A DNA stretch of 33,930 nt from assembly GCA_002296455.1 (NCBI GenBank), contig DBJG01000034.1:10797-44726 (forward strand). Reading direction: 5' to 3'. The number at the start of each line of letters is the position of its first letter. The first letter of the stretch is position 1. Both the position numbers and the translations under genes were made by a program. The notes beneath the pieces are model-generated. The model saw only the letters and a list, made by a program, of their open reading frames with translations, had not been told where the DNA came from and did no database searches. Shown here piece by piece: positions 16,844-25,726 of this stretch. The stretch comes from Caryophanales bacterium UBA782. Its GTDB lineage: Bacteria; Bacillota_I; Bacilli_A; RFN20; CAG-826.

Positions 16844-18214
16844 TTATTGATCGACCAAAGAGGAAAGAAATTGGTCAAAAGCAGGGATATTTGTGCTCCC
16901 GAAATTCACAAAATCGTAAGAAAGGGTGCCGCCACTGGTTTCTAATTCAAAGCGGATGGTTTGTTTATTTTGTTTATTGTCAATATCGGCAAAGCCCATA
17001 TGTAACTTTGTTAATGTGACGTTTGCAGTGCTATTTTCAAGCGAGAAATTGGTCACAAAATCATTCATGATGAACGCATCATCCGTGACGTAACTAGCGT
17101 CCATGTCGCTAGGAATGACATCTTCCTCGAAATATTGAAGATCGTCCCAAAGAGAAAGGAAGCTTGGATAGTGGTAAACCGAAGGAATATCGGGATCATT
17201 GTTATAGGGGGCGGATAAAGATATTTGCAGTGTGTTTCCATTCATGCTCACCAAATAACTGCCATTGAGCAAAGCGCCGTTATTTGGGTCTTTTTTGTGA
17301 TCGATGCCGATAAGCCCTTGACTAAGAAGAATTTGGCCACTACTCGCGACATATGCACTGTCCCAATTGACGAAATAATAATCTTGGTGGAAATATTCCG
17401 TTCCTACTTTTCTATTTCCTTCATAGTAATAATGCGTGTAGTTATTATTGCGCATGATGGTGCGCGCTTTCGATAAATCTTCATCCACGGTGTAGTAAGT
17501 GCCGCCACTAGATAAATAATCGTTAATTTCTGGAATCGTGGTTTCTAGTAGCGAATCCACGGTTGCCTCAATGGTGATGGTGCCAGCACTCGCATTGCTG
17601 ACGCTTAACGTAATGAGCAGTTTTCCCGATTTGGTGATGGAACCGGTGAGCTTATTGATAGAGGCGTAGTAATTGGTGCCTAGGCCAAGCATCGAAAGCA
17701 AAGCGACCTTGTTTTTCTTCCCTTTGATATCGGCTTTCACGCCATCTTCCAAAGAATTGATTTGCTCATCATCGAAGGAAGCGAAGCTCGTTACGAGATC
17801 ACTATTCCAAAAAGACTGATAAGGCTTATTCTTCTCATCGAACAAAAGTTCGCTTCCGATGAGTTCGTCATGTTTTAAAGAGACGCCATATACGCCTTCT
17901 TTGGCGGCGATATATCCATAACTATTTTCGCCAAAAGAGTAATAAAAAGCATTTTCCGTGTAGGAAATCTGAATGAAATTGATGGCGCTTGTCTGAGAGG
18001 AAGAAACAACTTCGGCAATGGAATAATTCCGCACCGCTTTCAATGCTTTTAGGTAATTCTTCACTGAAGCGTTGTAATCGCTAGGAAGTGAAGTGAGGTA
18101 GCCCGAAGAGTTTGAAAAAATAGTGGACGTCTCATTTCCTCCACAAGAAGTAAGGAGCAAGGCGGGAGATAGCAGCAAAAACAATATTTTCTTTTTCATC
18201 ATGGTGATAATCAT
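16844..18214 (-). CDS. Lipoprotein of unknown function
   Basis: 456 aa from the first ATG. Signal peptide with lipobox LLTSC (Cys24 from this start). The start is uncertain: ATGs at 18214, 18202 and 18199 all precede the hydrophobic stretch, none has a strong ribosome site, and MMKKKILFLLL from 18202 would give a more typical signal length. The mature part is a Ser/Tyr/Asn-rich beta protein with helical stretches (SVKNYLKALKAVRNYSIAEV), and no family I recognise; a long C-terminal beta domain contains DFVNFGSTNIPAFDQF. It has its own terminators on both sides, so it is probably a single-gene unit. A weak promoter candidate is TTTCAG-N17-TAATGA just upstream. Likely attached to the outer face of the membrane. 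Confidence 0.8.
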   Translation of the reverse strand: MIITMMKKKILFLLLSPALLLTSCGGNETSTIFSNSSGYLTSLPSDYNASVKNYLKALKAVRNYSIAEVVSSSQTSAINFIQISYTENAFYYSFGENSYGYIAAKEGVYGVSLKHDELIGSELLFDEKNKPYQSFWNSDLVTSFASFDDEQINSLEDGVKADIKGKKNKVALLSMLGLGTNYYASINKLTGSITKSGKLLITLSVSNASAGTITIEATVDSLLETTIPEINDYLSSGGTYYTVDEDLSKARTIMRNNNYTHYYYEGNRKVGTEYFHQDYYFVNWDSAYVASSGQILLSQGLIGIDHKKDPNNGALLNGSYLVSMNGNTLQISLSAPYNNDPDIPSVYHYPSFLSLWDDLQYFEEDVIPSDMDASYVTDDAFIMNDFVTNFSLENSTANVTLTKLHMGFADIDNKQNKQTIRFELETSGGTLSYDFVNFGSTNIPAFDQFLSSLVDQ

Positions 18215-18265
18215 GCAATGGATTTATTTTCTTTCAATCATTATTTAAGGAAATTGGTAACTGAA

Positions 18266-18300
18266 ATAAAAAAGCCCGTCAGGATGAATGGCGAGCTTTT
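18266..18300 (-). terminator. Rho-independent terminator
   Basis: Minus strand AAAAGCTCG pairs with CGGGCTTTT (one T-G wobble) around a 13-nt loop, followed by TTTTTTATTTC. It ends the operon 22275 to 18318 and separates it from the gene at 18214. Confidence 0.8.
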
Positions 18301-18317
18301 GAGGAAGCGAAAAGAGA

Positions 18318-20135
18318 TTATGCGTTTGTAGGAATATTGATTCCACTGAGGTTCGCTTCTGCTGGAATCGATGTCGAGCCAATGTTTTTAAACGTGCTCT
18401 CCATGAAATAATAGAAGGTGTATTCTCCGACATTTCCCCATGGAATGAAGGATGCCAAAGTGAGGGAACCATCGGCATTCGTCGCCCAATAGTTATATTG
18501 ATACTGCGCGTAATTGGCGGTGAAATTCGAGAAAATGGTGGCACCGATGAAATTCCCGATCTGTAGCATACTAGAAGTGATGAGAGCGCCTTCGTCCTCA
18601 CCCATTTCGTCGAAATAGAAAGCAGATGTGCCATCTTCGGCATCGGCTTTGCTGTTCCAGTTGGCTTTTGCTAGATTCTCTGCGGTGAAGTAAGAGCTAG
18701 AGAAGGTGCTATTCCAAATGCTGATGGTCTCGCCTTCTTTCGCAACGATTTCGCTAGAAGCAGTTGGGGTGCCCCAAGTGGTGGTGCCATTTGCGTAGGT
18801 TCCATCAACCAAATAGAAGGTGTTATCTCTCACGACGGCAGCGTTGACTTGCCCAGAGGTGAAAGCGCCCGCTCCATAAGCCTCGGCATCGGAAACGGCT
18901 TCGATTCTAGAATAATAATCATTTTCGGTTACGTAAGTGGTCACATCGTAAGTGAAGAATAAGCCATTCGCGCTACTTGTCGCCGCGGTCGCTTGGGCAA
19001 CGCTTGCTTTTTCGCCAGTGTTTGCGTTCAGCCAGTAGCCGCTGCTTTCTACAGTGTAATTCTTTGTGGAATTCATTTTGTCAAAAACGGTCGTAAGTGA
19101 GGAAACGTCGTATGGAGCCGGGTAAGAAGGGGATGCAAGCCAATTCTCGACCACATCGATTTTGGTGGTTCCGACATCGTAAATATCGATGGCTATTCCA
19201 AGTAACCCTGTCTGTCCTGCGCTCGTTCCCACAAGGTGGAAGATAATGTCGCCAGTTAATGTTCCGTCTTCATTCTCGCCTAGCTCGGCCCAGAAAGTCG
19301 CTTGGTAGCTTTCCACATAGCTATCTAAGGACAAGCCAGCGGAGAAATGCCCGAAATCTCCGACTAAGGTATTCCCGTAATCATTCGTGTTGCGGTTGGT
19401 GAGGGCATAAACACCTGTTGGCGAGCCATCTTTGTCTAAGATTTCCGTGAAATCGGTGGATTTAAACGAGATGGGGTTGCCTAAATAATAATTGTCGAGG
19501 CTTCTTTGCATGCCTGGGTCGACAACCAAATCGGTGGGGTTTTTTCCGTCTTCGGCATTCGCGCTAAAACTCATCGAGTAAGTGACATCGTTTGGCGCTT
19601 CCACATAGCCAGTCCAAGATTTCGTGGGAGTGTAATTATTTTTGGTTTGAGTAGCGAAATACTTTTCGTTGTGGAAATTGATACCTAGGGACGTATCATA
19701 GGTTGTGGAAGTATTGGTTCCTACGGCAAGGGTATAGGCAGTATAATTGCTATCCAATGCGGTGACTTTCTCGTTGAATGCCATCTTCGCCTTACTCACG
19801 ACAGTGCCTTTATAGGCTTTTTTTGTCGTTCCAGCGATGATCATGACCGTGAAGTCGCCATAGTCGATTCCTTTAATGATATGACCGTCGATGGAGATAT
19901 TATCGTTCTCGCTTTCAAGCGACCATGTATCGACTTTGGTAACCGTGACATAATCCTCGAGATTGAGCGTCTTGTTGACTTCAATTTCGGCAGGGACTTT
20001 TGTGTCGAGCACGATTCTTCCAGCGACGGAAGCGATGCTGCTAGACTCGCTACTGCTCGATTCGCCACCGCATGAAACGAGAGTGAGTGTTCCGGTGATG
20101 GCTAAGAGCGATAATGCTAATAATTTTCTTTTCAT
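18318..20135 (-). CDS. Lipoprotein with N-terminal Ig-like domain, co-transcribed with an M6 protease
   Basis: 605 aa. Signal peptide with lipobox TLVSC (Cys22) and a Ser-rich linker. Residues ~38-115 resemble a bacterial Ig-like (Big_2) domain: RIVLDTKVPAEIEVNKTLNL, later IIKGIDYGDFTVMI. The remainder (~115-605) is a large beta-rich region with many Thr, Asn and aromatic residues, for example NYTPTKSWTGYVEAP and FFTYDVTTYVTENDYYSR; no known motif was found. It starts 28 nt after the stop of the M6 metalloprotease gene and has the strong AGGAAAGGAAAA site, so the two proteins are made together; a substrate-binding or chaperoning partner role for the protease is possible but unproven. Terminator 18 nt after the stop. 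Confidence 0.84.
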   Translation of the reverse strand: MKRKLLALSLLAITGTLTLVSCGGESSSSESSSIASVAGRIVLDTKVPAEIEVNKTLNLEDYVTVTKVDTWSLESENDNISIDGHIIKGIDYGDFTVMIIAGTTKKAYKGTVVSKAKMAFNEKVTALDSNYTAYTLAVGTNTSTTYDTSLGINFHNEKYFATQTKNNYTPTKSWTGYVEAPNDVTYSMSFSANAEDGKNPTDLVVDPGMQRSLDNYYLGNPISFKSTDFTEILDKDGSPTGVYALTNRNTNDYGNTLVGDFGHFSAGLSLDSYVESYQATFWAELGENEDGTLTGDIIFHLVGTSAGQTGLLGIAIDIYDVGTTKIDVVENWLASPSYPAPYDVSSLTTVFDKMNSTKNYTVESSGYWLNANTGEKASVAQATAATSSANGLFFTYDVTTYVTENDYYSRIEAVSDAEAYGAGAFTSGQVNAAVVRDNTFYLVDGTYANGTTTWGTPTASSEIVAKEGETISIWNSTFSSSYFTAENLAKANWNSKADAEDGTSAFYFDEMGEDEGALITSSMLQIGNFIGATIFSNFTANYAQYQYNYWATNADGSLTLASFIPWGNVGEYTFYYFMESTFKNIGSTSIPAEANLSGINIPTNA

Positions 20136-20155
20136 AATATGTATTTTCCTTTCCT
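20136..20155 (-). promoter_or_regulatory. Ribosome binding leader shared with the gene at 6959
   Basis: Minus strand AGGAAAGGAAAATACATATT before the ATG; 18 of 20 positions match 6960-6979. Confidence 0.7.
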
Positions 20156-20163
20156 ATATAATC

Positions 20164-22275
20164 TTATTTATTCTCAATAAAGTGCAGTGTGATGGAACTA
20201 TCGGTTTGCTCGACGACATTGAACGTCCAATTCAAACTTGTTTTATCATCGAAGAGCAAATCGTTCGGGAAGAAATCGCGCATTCTGTAGTTGCTGTAAT
20301 TACTTCCACCATAGAGATTATCTTCACTGCCTTTGTATTTGTAGTCACTTTTCCCAAAGAGGTTTTTGGTGTTGCCGAAGCTACTATAATAGCCTGTTCC
20401 GTCCAGGCCATTCACGCCACTTGAGAAGATGGCATGGAGTTCACGATAAGCGCCGTTTTCGCTCTTGTTGTTATCGACATCAACGCTTCGTGAAGGGGTG
20501 TTGCTATGCGGAGAGGTGAAGGCGCTTTCGTAAGTGCCATTTTCCTCATTGATAGTTTGCTCATCATAGAGATTGTCCGTATATCCGAACTTAGAAGTGT
20601 TCGATACTGGCTTTTTGTTGGCACTATCCCATTTGCCTTTCGTCGAAGCTAAGCGCGAATCGACGTGGAATACTTGTAAGCCTGGATGCTCGTAAGTGCC
20701 GCCATGGCCATAGGCGTTAGAACCTGTGGAAGAAGCAACTTGCCATTCGGGGTAACCTTGGCTATCGGCTTCGTTCACGCCAGTGGGGGTGTAGTATTCA
20801 AGAAGCAGATATTCATCCCATGGCGTCTCGTTCCATTTGTCTTCGCTTGTGTTTCTTAGGACGAGGAAGTCGCCGGTGTCGGTGTAACTATTGAGCGTGA
20901 TCTTGAAGTTGCTCGAGCTTCCGTCGATGACTTTTGCATCGACCCAGTTATAAGCCATTTTGCTATAGGCGTTATGATCACCGACGTTCATATCCATCAT
21001 ATCCACGCCGCCGGCTGGGCCACCAAGCTGAGCGCCGCTATCGGTTTTGTCGTAGGAATAATAATCGTTCAAACCCATCATGTGGCCGGTTTCATGAACG
21101 ATGGTGTGTGCGTCTGCGCAGGGCTGTCCATCATTGTTCTTGGCGTAATAATTGTTCTTTACGTAATCCCAGCGGCTCCAGAAATAGCGTTGTGGAACTG
21201 GGTTATCTGGATTGCCCATCTGCGGAGCTTGACTATTGAGAACAGTGCAGAAATTCCACCAAAGGTCATTGCCCGTATTGACACCGCTCGCCCCTGGGGT
21301 GATTTGATCGGTCATGTATACGACTTCGATTCCATCAATATAGCCATCTTTGTCGTAATCGTAATCCTTCATATCGTAGTTTTGCGATGTTTTCAGCCAA
21401 TTGACGATATCGTTAATGAGCTTATCCAAATTGTTCCGCTCGAAGTCTTTCGTAGAAGCACCTGTGTAGGTGTACACGGGCGTGACTTCTCCTCCGATAT
21501 CGAGTTTCCCATAGCTGCTCTTGTAATAATAGGAGCTGAGGGATTCCCATTTTGAAACGGATTGGTATTTACTATGCTTCGTGCTCCCGAAGAAAGCCTC
21601 GTCTAGCGTTCTTAAGACATCATCGCGGTTTTCGAATAACGCTCCAGAAGAGGCGTTCCCGTTTTTGTCTTTTGCAAATTCGACGGGGACCACAAGGATC
21701 TTTGGGGTGCCTAAGGATGGGAATTTTCCCGCTTTGAGTGCGCCAAGTTCCTTATGCTTATTAACGGCATATTTCGCCATACTGGAGGCGGAGACGGTCT
21801 TATAACCATTTCCCTCACTAGCGACGGCGACTTCCTTTTGACTGACGGAGAAATCGATTTGAGTCTCGATCAAATCTTCTTCGTTTGAGATCGTCGCTCG
21901 ATATAAGCCAGCGGGCAAGGCATCACCTGCTTTATAAGTTTTGCTGCTGTCGTTTCGGTCAACAATCGAATAAGAAGTGCGGAACTGCCAGTTGGTGGCG
22001 TCTTGACGTTTCCCCGTTTTGTTATTCACATATGTGACAGTCGGTTTTGCACTATCGAAGAACGTTCCGCCTTCTGGAATATCCGTATTCTTCAAGGTGA
22101 CCTCTAAATAGGTGTCGTCGTTTGTATGGTCTCTACTTGAAATAGGCGAAAGGGAACCGCCTTCCGAAGAAGGGGCCGACGTTTCCCCACTAGGGCCGCA
22201 TGAGGCCAAGCTTAATAAACCAGTCGCGGCAAGAGCGAATAGGGCAATTGTCTTTTTGCTTTTTGCATTCGTCAT
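20164..22275 (-). CDS. M6-type zinc metalloprotease lipoprotein
   Basis: 703 aa. Lipoprotein signal LSLASC (Cys26), Ser/Pro-rich linker, then a ~100-residue N-terminal beta domain (~55-150). The peptidase region begins near 185 (PKILVVPVEF) with LSSYYYKSSYGKLDI typical of the immune-inhibitor-A (M6) family. It contains an Asp-rich loop DYDYDKDGYIDG (~304-315, probable calcium site) and the zinc motif HETGHMMGLND, with His394, Glu395, His398 and Asp404 (HExxHxxGxxD). GGVDMMDMNVGDHNAYSKM just after supplies the Met-turn region. No key residue is missing. It should cleave proteins at the outer face of the membrane. AAAGGAG lies 6 nt before the chosen ATG. First gene of a two-gene operon. A paralogue without the N-terminal domain is at 32384. 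Confidence 0.93.
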   Translation of the reverse strand: MTNAKSKKTIALFALAATGLLSLASCGPSGETSAPSSEGGSLSPISSRDHTNDDTYLEVTLKNTDIPEGGTFFDSAKPTVTYVNNKTGKRQDATNWQFRTSYSIVDRNDSSKTYKAGDALPAGLYRATISNEEDLIETQIDFSVSQKEVAVASEGNGYKTVSASSMAKYAVNKHKELGALKAGKFPSLGTPKILVVPVEFAKDKNGNASSGALFENRDDVLRTLDEAFFGSTKHSKYQSVSKWESLSSYYYKSSYGKLDIGGEVTPVYTYTGASTKDFERNNLDKLINDIVNWLKTSQNYDMKDYDYDKDGYIDGIEVVYMTDQITPGASGVNTGNDLWWNFCTVLNSQAPQMGNPDNPVPQRYFWSRWDYVKNNYYAKNNDGQPCADAHTIVHETGHMMGLNDYYSYDKTDSGAQLGGPAGGVDMMDMNVGDHNAYSKMAYNWVDAKVIDGSSSNFKITLNSYTDTGDFLVLRNTSEDKWNETPWDEYLLLEYYTPTGVNEADSQGYPEWQVASSTGSNAYGHGGTYEHPGLQVFHVDSRLASTKGKWDSANKKPVSNTSKFGYTDNLYDEQTINEENGTYESAFTSPHSNTPSRSVDVDNNKSENGAYRELHAIFSSGVNGLDGTGYYSSFGNTKNLFGKSDYKYKGSEDNLYGGSNYSNYRMRDFFPNDLLFDDKTSLNWTFNVVEQTDSSITLHFIENK

Positions 22276-22312
22276 ACATGTCTCCTTTCATGGTAATCGA
22301 ATTACTTAATAA

Positions 22313-22335
22313 CACACTTAATGCGTATGTGCGCA
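22313..22335 (-). promoter_or_regulatory. GC-rich motif shared with 8767-8789 (candidate operator)
   Basis: Minus strand containing TGCGCACATACGCATTAA, with a perfect inverted repeat ATGCG/CGCAT around six bases. 38 nt upstream of the M6 protease start; 17 of 23 positions match the copy before the gene at 8724. Confidence 0.45.
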
Positions 22336-22349
22336 TAGGCGAGTTCACG

Positions 22350-22369
22350 TTGAGAAGACTACAAGGATA
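22350..22369. repeat. 20-nt sequence shared with 11373-11392
   Basis: TTGAGAAGACTACAAGGATA here, TTGACAAGGCTACAAGGATA at 11373; 18 of 20 identical. Both lie in regulatory intergenic regions. Confidence 0.6.
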
Positions 22370-22383
22370 AAAAACAATGTCAA
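22356..22383 (-). promoter_or_regulatory. Candidate promoter of the M6 protease operon
   Basis: Consensus -35 TTGACA (22383-22378), 16-nt spacer, weak -10 TAGTCT (22361-22356). The predicted transcript would begin near 22349 and carry the GC-rich motif in its leader. The rest of 22276-22476 shows nothing else clear. Confidence 0.35.
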
Positions 22384-22476
22384 GGATAATTTAAGGAATC
22401 CACTACTTGTTTTCGCCGATGAGGAAAAATGCGATTCGTGTTTTTCTTTCTCATGATTTTGCTTTAGACTACTGCA

Positions 22477-22890
22477 ATGATGGACGCGTGGAAAAAAAGG
22501 AGAATCGTTGGCTGGCTTGTCGCCGTCGGTGTGGCCGTTCTTGTTTTCTGCCTCGTCTTTTTCTTACGGAAAATTTATACAATAACCGGTGTTTGCGACG
22601 CTTTGTTTTGCGCTGCTTCAATCGATATTGCAATCCTTCTTTTCGTTTGGATAGAAAGAAGCGGAGCATTTGATGTGTTTAACTTCCAATTCTATCGATT
22701 TTTTGAGTCTTTTCGTCCAGATGGTATAAAGAGATGGGATACTGCTTACGAGTACAAAATCGAAAAAGAGGAGAAGCGGAGGAGAAGCGGTCCTTATTAT
22801 TGGCCTTATTTAATTATTAGCTCTATTTTTCTTGTAGCGGCGATTGTGCTACTTGTGATTATCGAAGTGACTGTTGCAAGCCATTCGTAA
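22477..22890 (+). CDS. Small DUF3899-type membrane protein
   Basis: 137 aa with three predicted membrane helices (~10-30, ~37-59, ~109-131). Between helices 2 and 3 lies a charged cytoplasmic loop of the form 'RSGAFDVFNFQFYRFF ... YEYKIEKEEKRRR'. This Gly-x-Phe-Asp plus Tyr/Lys-rich layout is typical of DUF3899, a family of small Bacillota membrane proteins without known function. A stop codon (TAG) lies 9 nt upstream in frame, so the start is one of the two adjacent ATGs at 22477 and 22480. No ribosome site precedes them; TAGACT a few bases upstream could be a -10, which would give a leaderless or nearly leaderless message. It stands alone between the M6 protease operon (divergent) and oppA. 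Confidence 0.75.
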   Translation: MMDAWKKRRIVGWLVAVGVAVLVFCLVFFLRKIYTITGVCDALFCAASIDIAILLFVWIERSGAFDVFNFQFYRFFESFRPDGIKRWDTAYEYKIEKEEKRRRSGPYYWPYLIISSIFLVAAIVLLVIIEVTVASHS

Positions 22891-22969
22891 CTTACATCAA
22901 GCGATAATTCTTAGTGAATTTTGAAAATAATGATTGAAATTTCGCCAATCTTTGGTTTCCTTTATACAT

Positions 22970-22990
22970 TGCGCCCATGGGTAAGGCGCA
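22970..22990. promoter_or_regulatory. Inverted repeat upstream of oppA
   Basis: TGCGCC-CATGGGTAA-GGCGCA, perfect 6-bp arms, 42 nt before the oppA start. It could be an operator; a possible weak promoter TTGCGC-N16-TATGAC spans it. It belongs with the other TGCGC-type palindromes at 8767, 8936 and 22313. Confidence 0.4.
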
Positions 22991-23032
22991 TATGACTAAA
23001 TTATAGACAAGAAAGTTAATGAAAGGAGTTTT

Positions 23033-25618
23033 ATGAAAAAATTCATGAAAGTTGGTATTCCTTTGTTCTTGGCTGCGATGATGCTTGCTAGTTGCGGCGG
23101 TGGTGGTGACACTTCCGAATCCGGCGGCAGCACAGGCAGTTCGGAGATCAAAAAATACGAAGGGGCAAGAGCTTCTGGCGTTTACGATTTCACAACCTTG
23201 GATTATCAAGATCGTCTCGACATCCTTGGAAAATTGGAATCCTATGCGCTGAAAAACCATCTTGCTGGCATCCCTCTTTACGACGATTCCAGCAGTGAGC
23301 AGTTCTCACAGCGCGTCTTCAACAATCTTCCAACTCACACTTACATCACGAACTTCGGTTTTGGAACCGGCATGGCCGATTTCAAGGGAAGCCGCATGAT
23401 GTACGACGGCGAAATTAATGAGCCAAAAGAAGAATGGAAGGACTATTTCCATTCCTATACTTCCATTGATTCCGGCACATTCAATTATTGGAATAGCACG
23501 GGTGCGGATGTCGCTGATCGAAACAGCATGATCACCAGCGGCTATTTCGAAGTTGATATGAATGACGCCAAGACCGACTATAAGTGGGTCGCCGGCTTAT
23601 CCAAAACCGATGAGCCAATCATGCTCGACAAAAACGGAAATGTCGTTGCTAATAGTGAGGGGAAATCGTCCAAATATTGGCGCGTTACGCTTAAAACCGG
23701 GAAAGATGGCGTCAAATACGCCGTCCCAGAAACGAGCAAACTCTACCAAAAATACAATGATAAAGGGGTGGAACTTGAAGACTATCTCACTCCGTTCAAA
23801 GTGATGCTCGATAACCGCTTCGTTCGCGCTTCTGAGTTAGGGCAGGATTCCAGCGGCTTCGAAGGCGTTATGGAATACATGTATGGTTCCAAAGACTGGA
23901 GCAAAGTCGGCATTCAAGTCAATGAAGCGGCTGGCTCCCTCGACTTTGAATTCATCACCCCAAAGACGATGAACTATGCCCGCACTTCTCTTTCCAGTGG
24001 GCTTTATTCCCCAGTTCCAGCCTCTTTTATCTCGGATATTGGCGGAGCGGACAACTATGGAAAACGCGTTTCCAATCCTGCTGATCCATCCAAAACTCTC
24101 GATAATGTCATTTCTTGTGGTCCATATGTCCCAACATGGTGGGAAGACAACCAAATCATGGCCTTCAAGAAAAACGACTTGTATTACAATAGCAGCAAAT
24201 ACCATTTCGCTGGTTTGACGGAGCGTGTTTATAGCGGCTCGAACGCCGATAAAGACGCTTATCAAGCGTTCTTGAATAACGAACTAGACGAAGTCACGAT
24301 TCCGACAGGGGAACTCAAAAATCACGGAAGTGACGGCACCGTTTTGAAGACGAAAGGATCGACCGTTATTAAGCTCAACATCAATTCCTGCACGAAAGAG
24401 GAGTGGGAATACTACTTCGGCGAAAACGGAAAAGTGTTCAAGCATACCGCCGATAAATACTGGGCCGTCAAACCAATCATGAGCAATGACGACTTCTTGA
24501 CTGGATGCTATTTCGCCATCAATCGTGGGGAACTTGCCAAAATCGCCGGCCGTACTGCCGCTCTTGGCTATTTGTCCAACGCTTATACGCAAGACCCAGA
24601 CGCCAAAGAGTTCTGGAGAGACACCGAACAAGGAAAAGCCGTTGTTGCTCCTTATATCGAAAGTGCCGGTGGCAACGAATACGGTTTCAGTTCCGCGACG
24701 GCGCAAAGCCTTTTCAAACGTTGCATCGAAGACATGCTCGCTTCTGGCAAAATGAAACGTGGCCAAAAGATTAAATTGACCGGTATCTATCGTTATCAAG
24801 ATACCATCGACAACATCGGAAAATGGGTCAAGAAATACATTGAAGATGACTTTAATGAGGTTGCGAAAGATTACGATATCGAGCTTACCATCGAACTCAA
24901 AATCGGTGGAACTCAGTACACCGATACTTACACCTTGATGGACCACGGCGAATTCGATTTCGCGGAAGGCGCCATCTCTGGTAACGTCCTCAATCCTCTC
25001 GAATTCATGAGTACATGCGCGACCGATGATTTGGCCCAAGGCTTCTGCCTTAACTGGGGCGATATCACCGCAAATCTAAACGAAGAAGACCCGATCATTT
25101 ACGCAAATCCACTTTCCAAAGACAAAAAAGAAGAGGCTTGGAGCTATGACGCACTTTGGAGCGCCGCAAACGCTTCTACTGTCGTAAATGAAGGACTTGT
25201 CACTCCAATTGCTGGCAATGTCCAAATCGTTGAAGGCGAGGATGGGGAGACGGTTGACTTGACTGCTGTCTATCCGGACATGACAGACGATAACGGTGAA
25301 TACATCTTCTCGTTTAAGACAAGCGGCGTTGCCATTACTACTGCCGAAAGTGTCAGCGCTTTGACTTACATTTATAGCGCCAATGCAGAGACAGTTACCG
25401 CCAATGGCGAAATCCGCATCAAGGTGAAGAAGAGCGACATCACAAAGCAAGCTAAGAAAAACGCCAAAGACGCAAAAGCGACGCAAAATATCTATTACGT
25501 CCAATGCAATTTGGAATATTCCTATAAGGATGTAAACGGCGAAACGGTAACAAAATACAAATCAATATTTAGTTACGCGAACCTCTCCGATATCGGCATG
25601 GAACCCGTCCATCCATAA
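23033..25618 (+). CDS. oppA: Oligopeptide ABC transporter substrate-binding lipoprotein OppA
   Basis: 861 aa, longer than the usual ~550-600. Ribosome site AAAGGAG 4 nt before the ATG; signal peptide with lipobox MLASC (Cys21) and a Gly/Ser linker. The mature protein fits the family-5 (peptide/nickel) binding fold: an early segment DFTTLDYQDRLDILGKLESYAL, the central YGKRVSNPADPSKTLDNVIS and CGPYVPTWWEDNQIMAFKKN strand before a 'NDLYYNSSKYHFAGLTERVY' stretch, then DKDAYQAFLNNELDEVTIP, typical of this family's hinge region. The call rests mainly on these plus its position in front of oppBCDF. It would capture peptides outside the membrane and hand them to OppBC. The extra length lies partly in the C-terminal ~150 residues (TVDLTAVYPDMTDDNGEYIF). 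A terminator separates it from oppB. Confidence 0.88.
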   Translation: MKKFMKVGIPLFLAAMMLASCGGGGDTSESGGSTGSSEIKKYEGARASGVYDFTTLDYQDRLDILGKLESYALKNHLAGIPLYDDSSSEQFSQRVFNNLPTHTYITNFGFGTGMADFKGSRMMYDGEINEPKEEWKDYFHSYTSIDSGTFNYWNSTGADVADRNSMITSGYFEVDMNDAKTDYKWVAGLSKTDEPIMLDKNGNVVANSEGKSSKYWRVTLKTGKDGVKYAVPETSKLYQKYNDKGVELEDYLTPFKVMLDNRFVRASELGQDSSGFEGVMEYMYGSKDWSKVGIQVNEAAGSLDFEFITPKTMNYARTSLSSGLYSPVPASFISDIGGADNYGKRVSNPADPSKTLDNVISCGPYVPTWWEDNQIMAFKKNDLYYNSSKYHFAGLTERVYSGSNADKDAYQAFLNNELDEVTIPTGELKNHGSDGTVLKTKGSTVIKLNINSCTKEEWEYYFGENGKVFKHTADKYWAVKPIMSNDDFLTGCYFAINRGELAKIAGRTAALGYLSNAYTQDPDAKEFWRDTEQGKAVVAPYIESAGGNEYGFSSATAQSLFKRCIEDMLASGKMKRGQKIKLTGIYRYQDTIDNIGKWVKKYIEDDFNEVAKDYDIELTIELKIGGTQYTDTYTLMDHGEFDFAEGAISGNVLNPLEFMSTCATDDLAQGFCLNWGDITANLNEEDPIIYANPLSKDKKEEAWSYDALWSAANASTVVNEGLVTPIAGNVQIVEGEDGETVDLTAVYPDMTDDNGEYIFSFKTSGVAITTAESVSALTYIYSANAETVTANGEIRIKVKKSDITKQAKKNAKDAKATQNIYYVQCNLEYSYKDVNGETVTKYKSIFSYANLSDIGMEPVHP

Positions 25619-25632
25619 AAGAAAAAACGTAG

Positions 25633-25660
25633 AAAGCTCCGCTTATTCGCGGGGCTTTTT
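25633..25660 (+). terminator. Terminator between oppA and oppB
   Basis: AAAGCTCCGC pairs with GCGGGGCTTT (one T-G wobble) around a 6-nt loop, followed by TTTTTCC. Partial read-through here would set a surplus of binding protein over permease. Confidence 0.8.
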
Positions 25661-25681
25661 CCTTTCAATGAAAACTAAGCG

Positions 25682-25710
25682 TTTATCTTTTTAGATAAAG
25701 CGAGTAAAAT
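25682..25710 (+). promoter_or_regulatory. Candidate oppB promoter with an AT-rich inverted repeat
   Basis: -10 TAAAAT at 25705-25710 with a weak -35. TTTATCT-TTTT-AGATAAA (25682-25699, perfect 7-bp arms) covers the -35 and spacer. The leader would be only ~10 nt and has no ribosome site before the oppB ATG. Confidence 0.35.
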
Positions 25711-25726
25711 TCTTTCGTTAACCACT

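Noticed and set aside
20974..21555. 193-codon open frame on the plus strand
   Set aside because: Antisense to the M6 protease catalytic region, which has clear motifs in the other strand.
24284..25039. 251-codon open frame on the minus strand, and a 142-codon one at 23837-24265
   Set aside because: Both lie antisense inside oppA, with no ribosome site and no recognisable domain; they are shadows of a gene with strong codon bias.
23033..25618. ATP-binding Walker A motif in OppA, as reported for some mycoplasma OppA proteins
   Set aside because: The only GKS (in NSEGKSSK) lacks the Gly at the required distance; no convincing P-loop.
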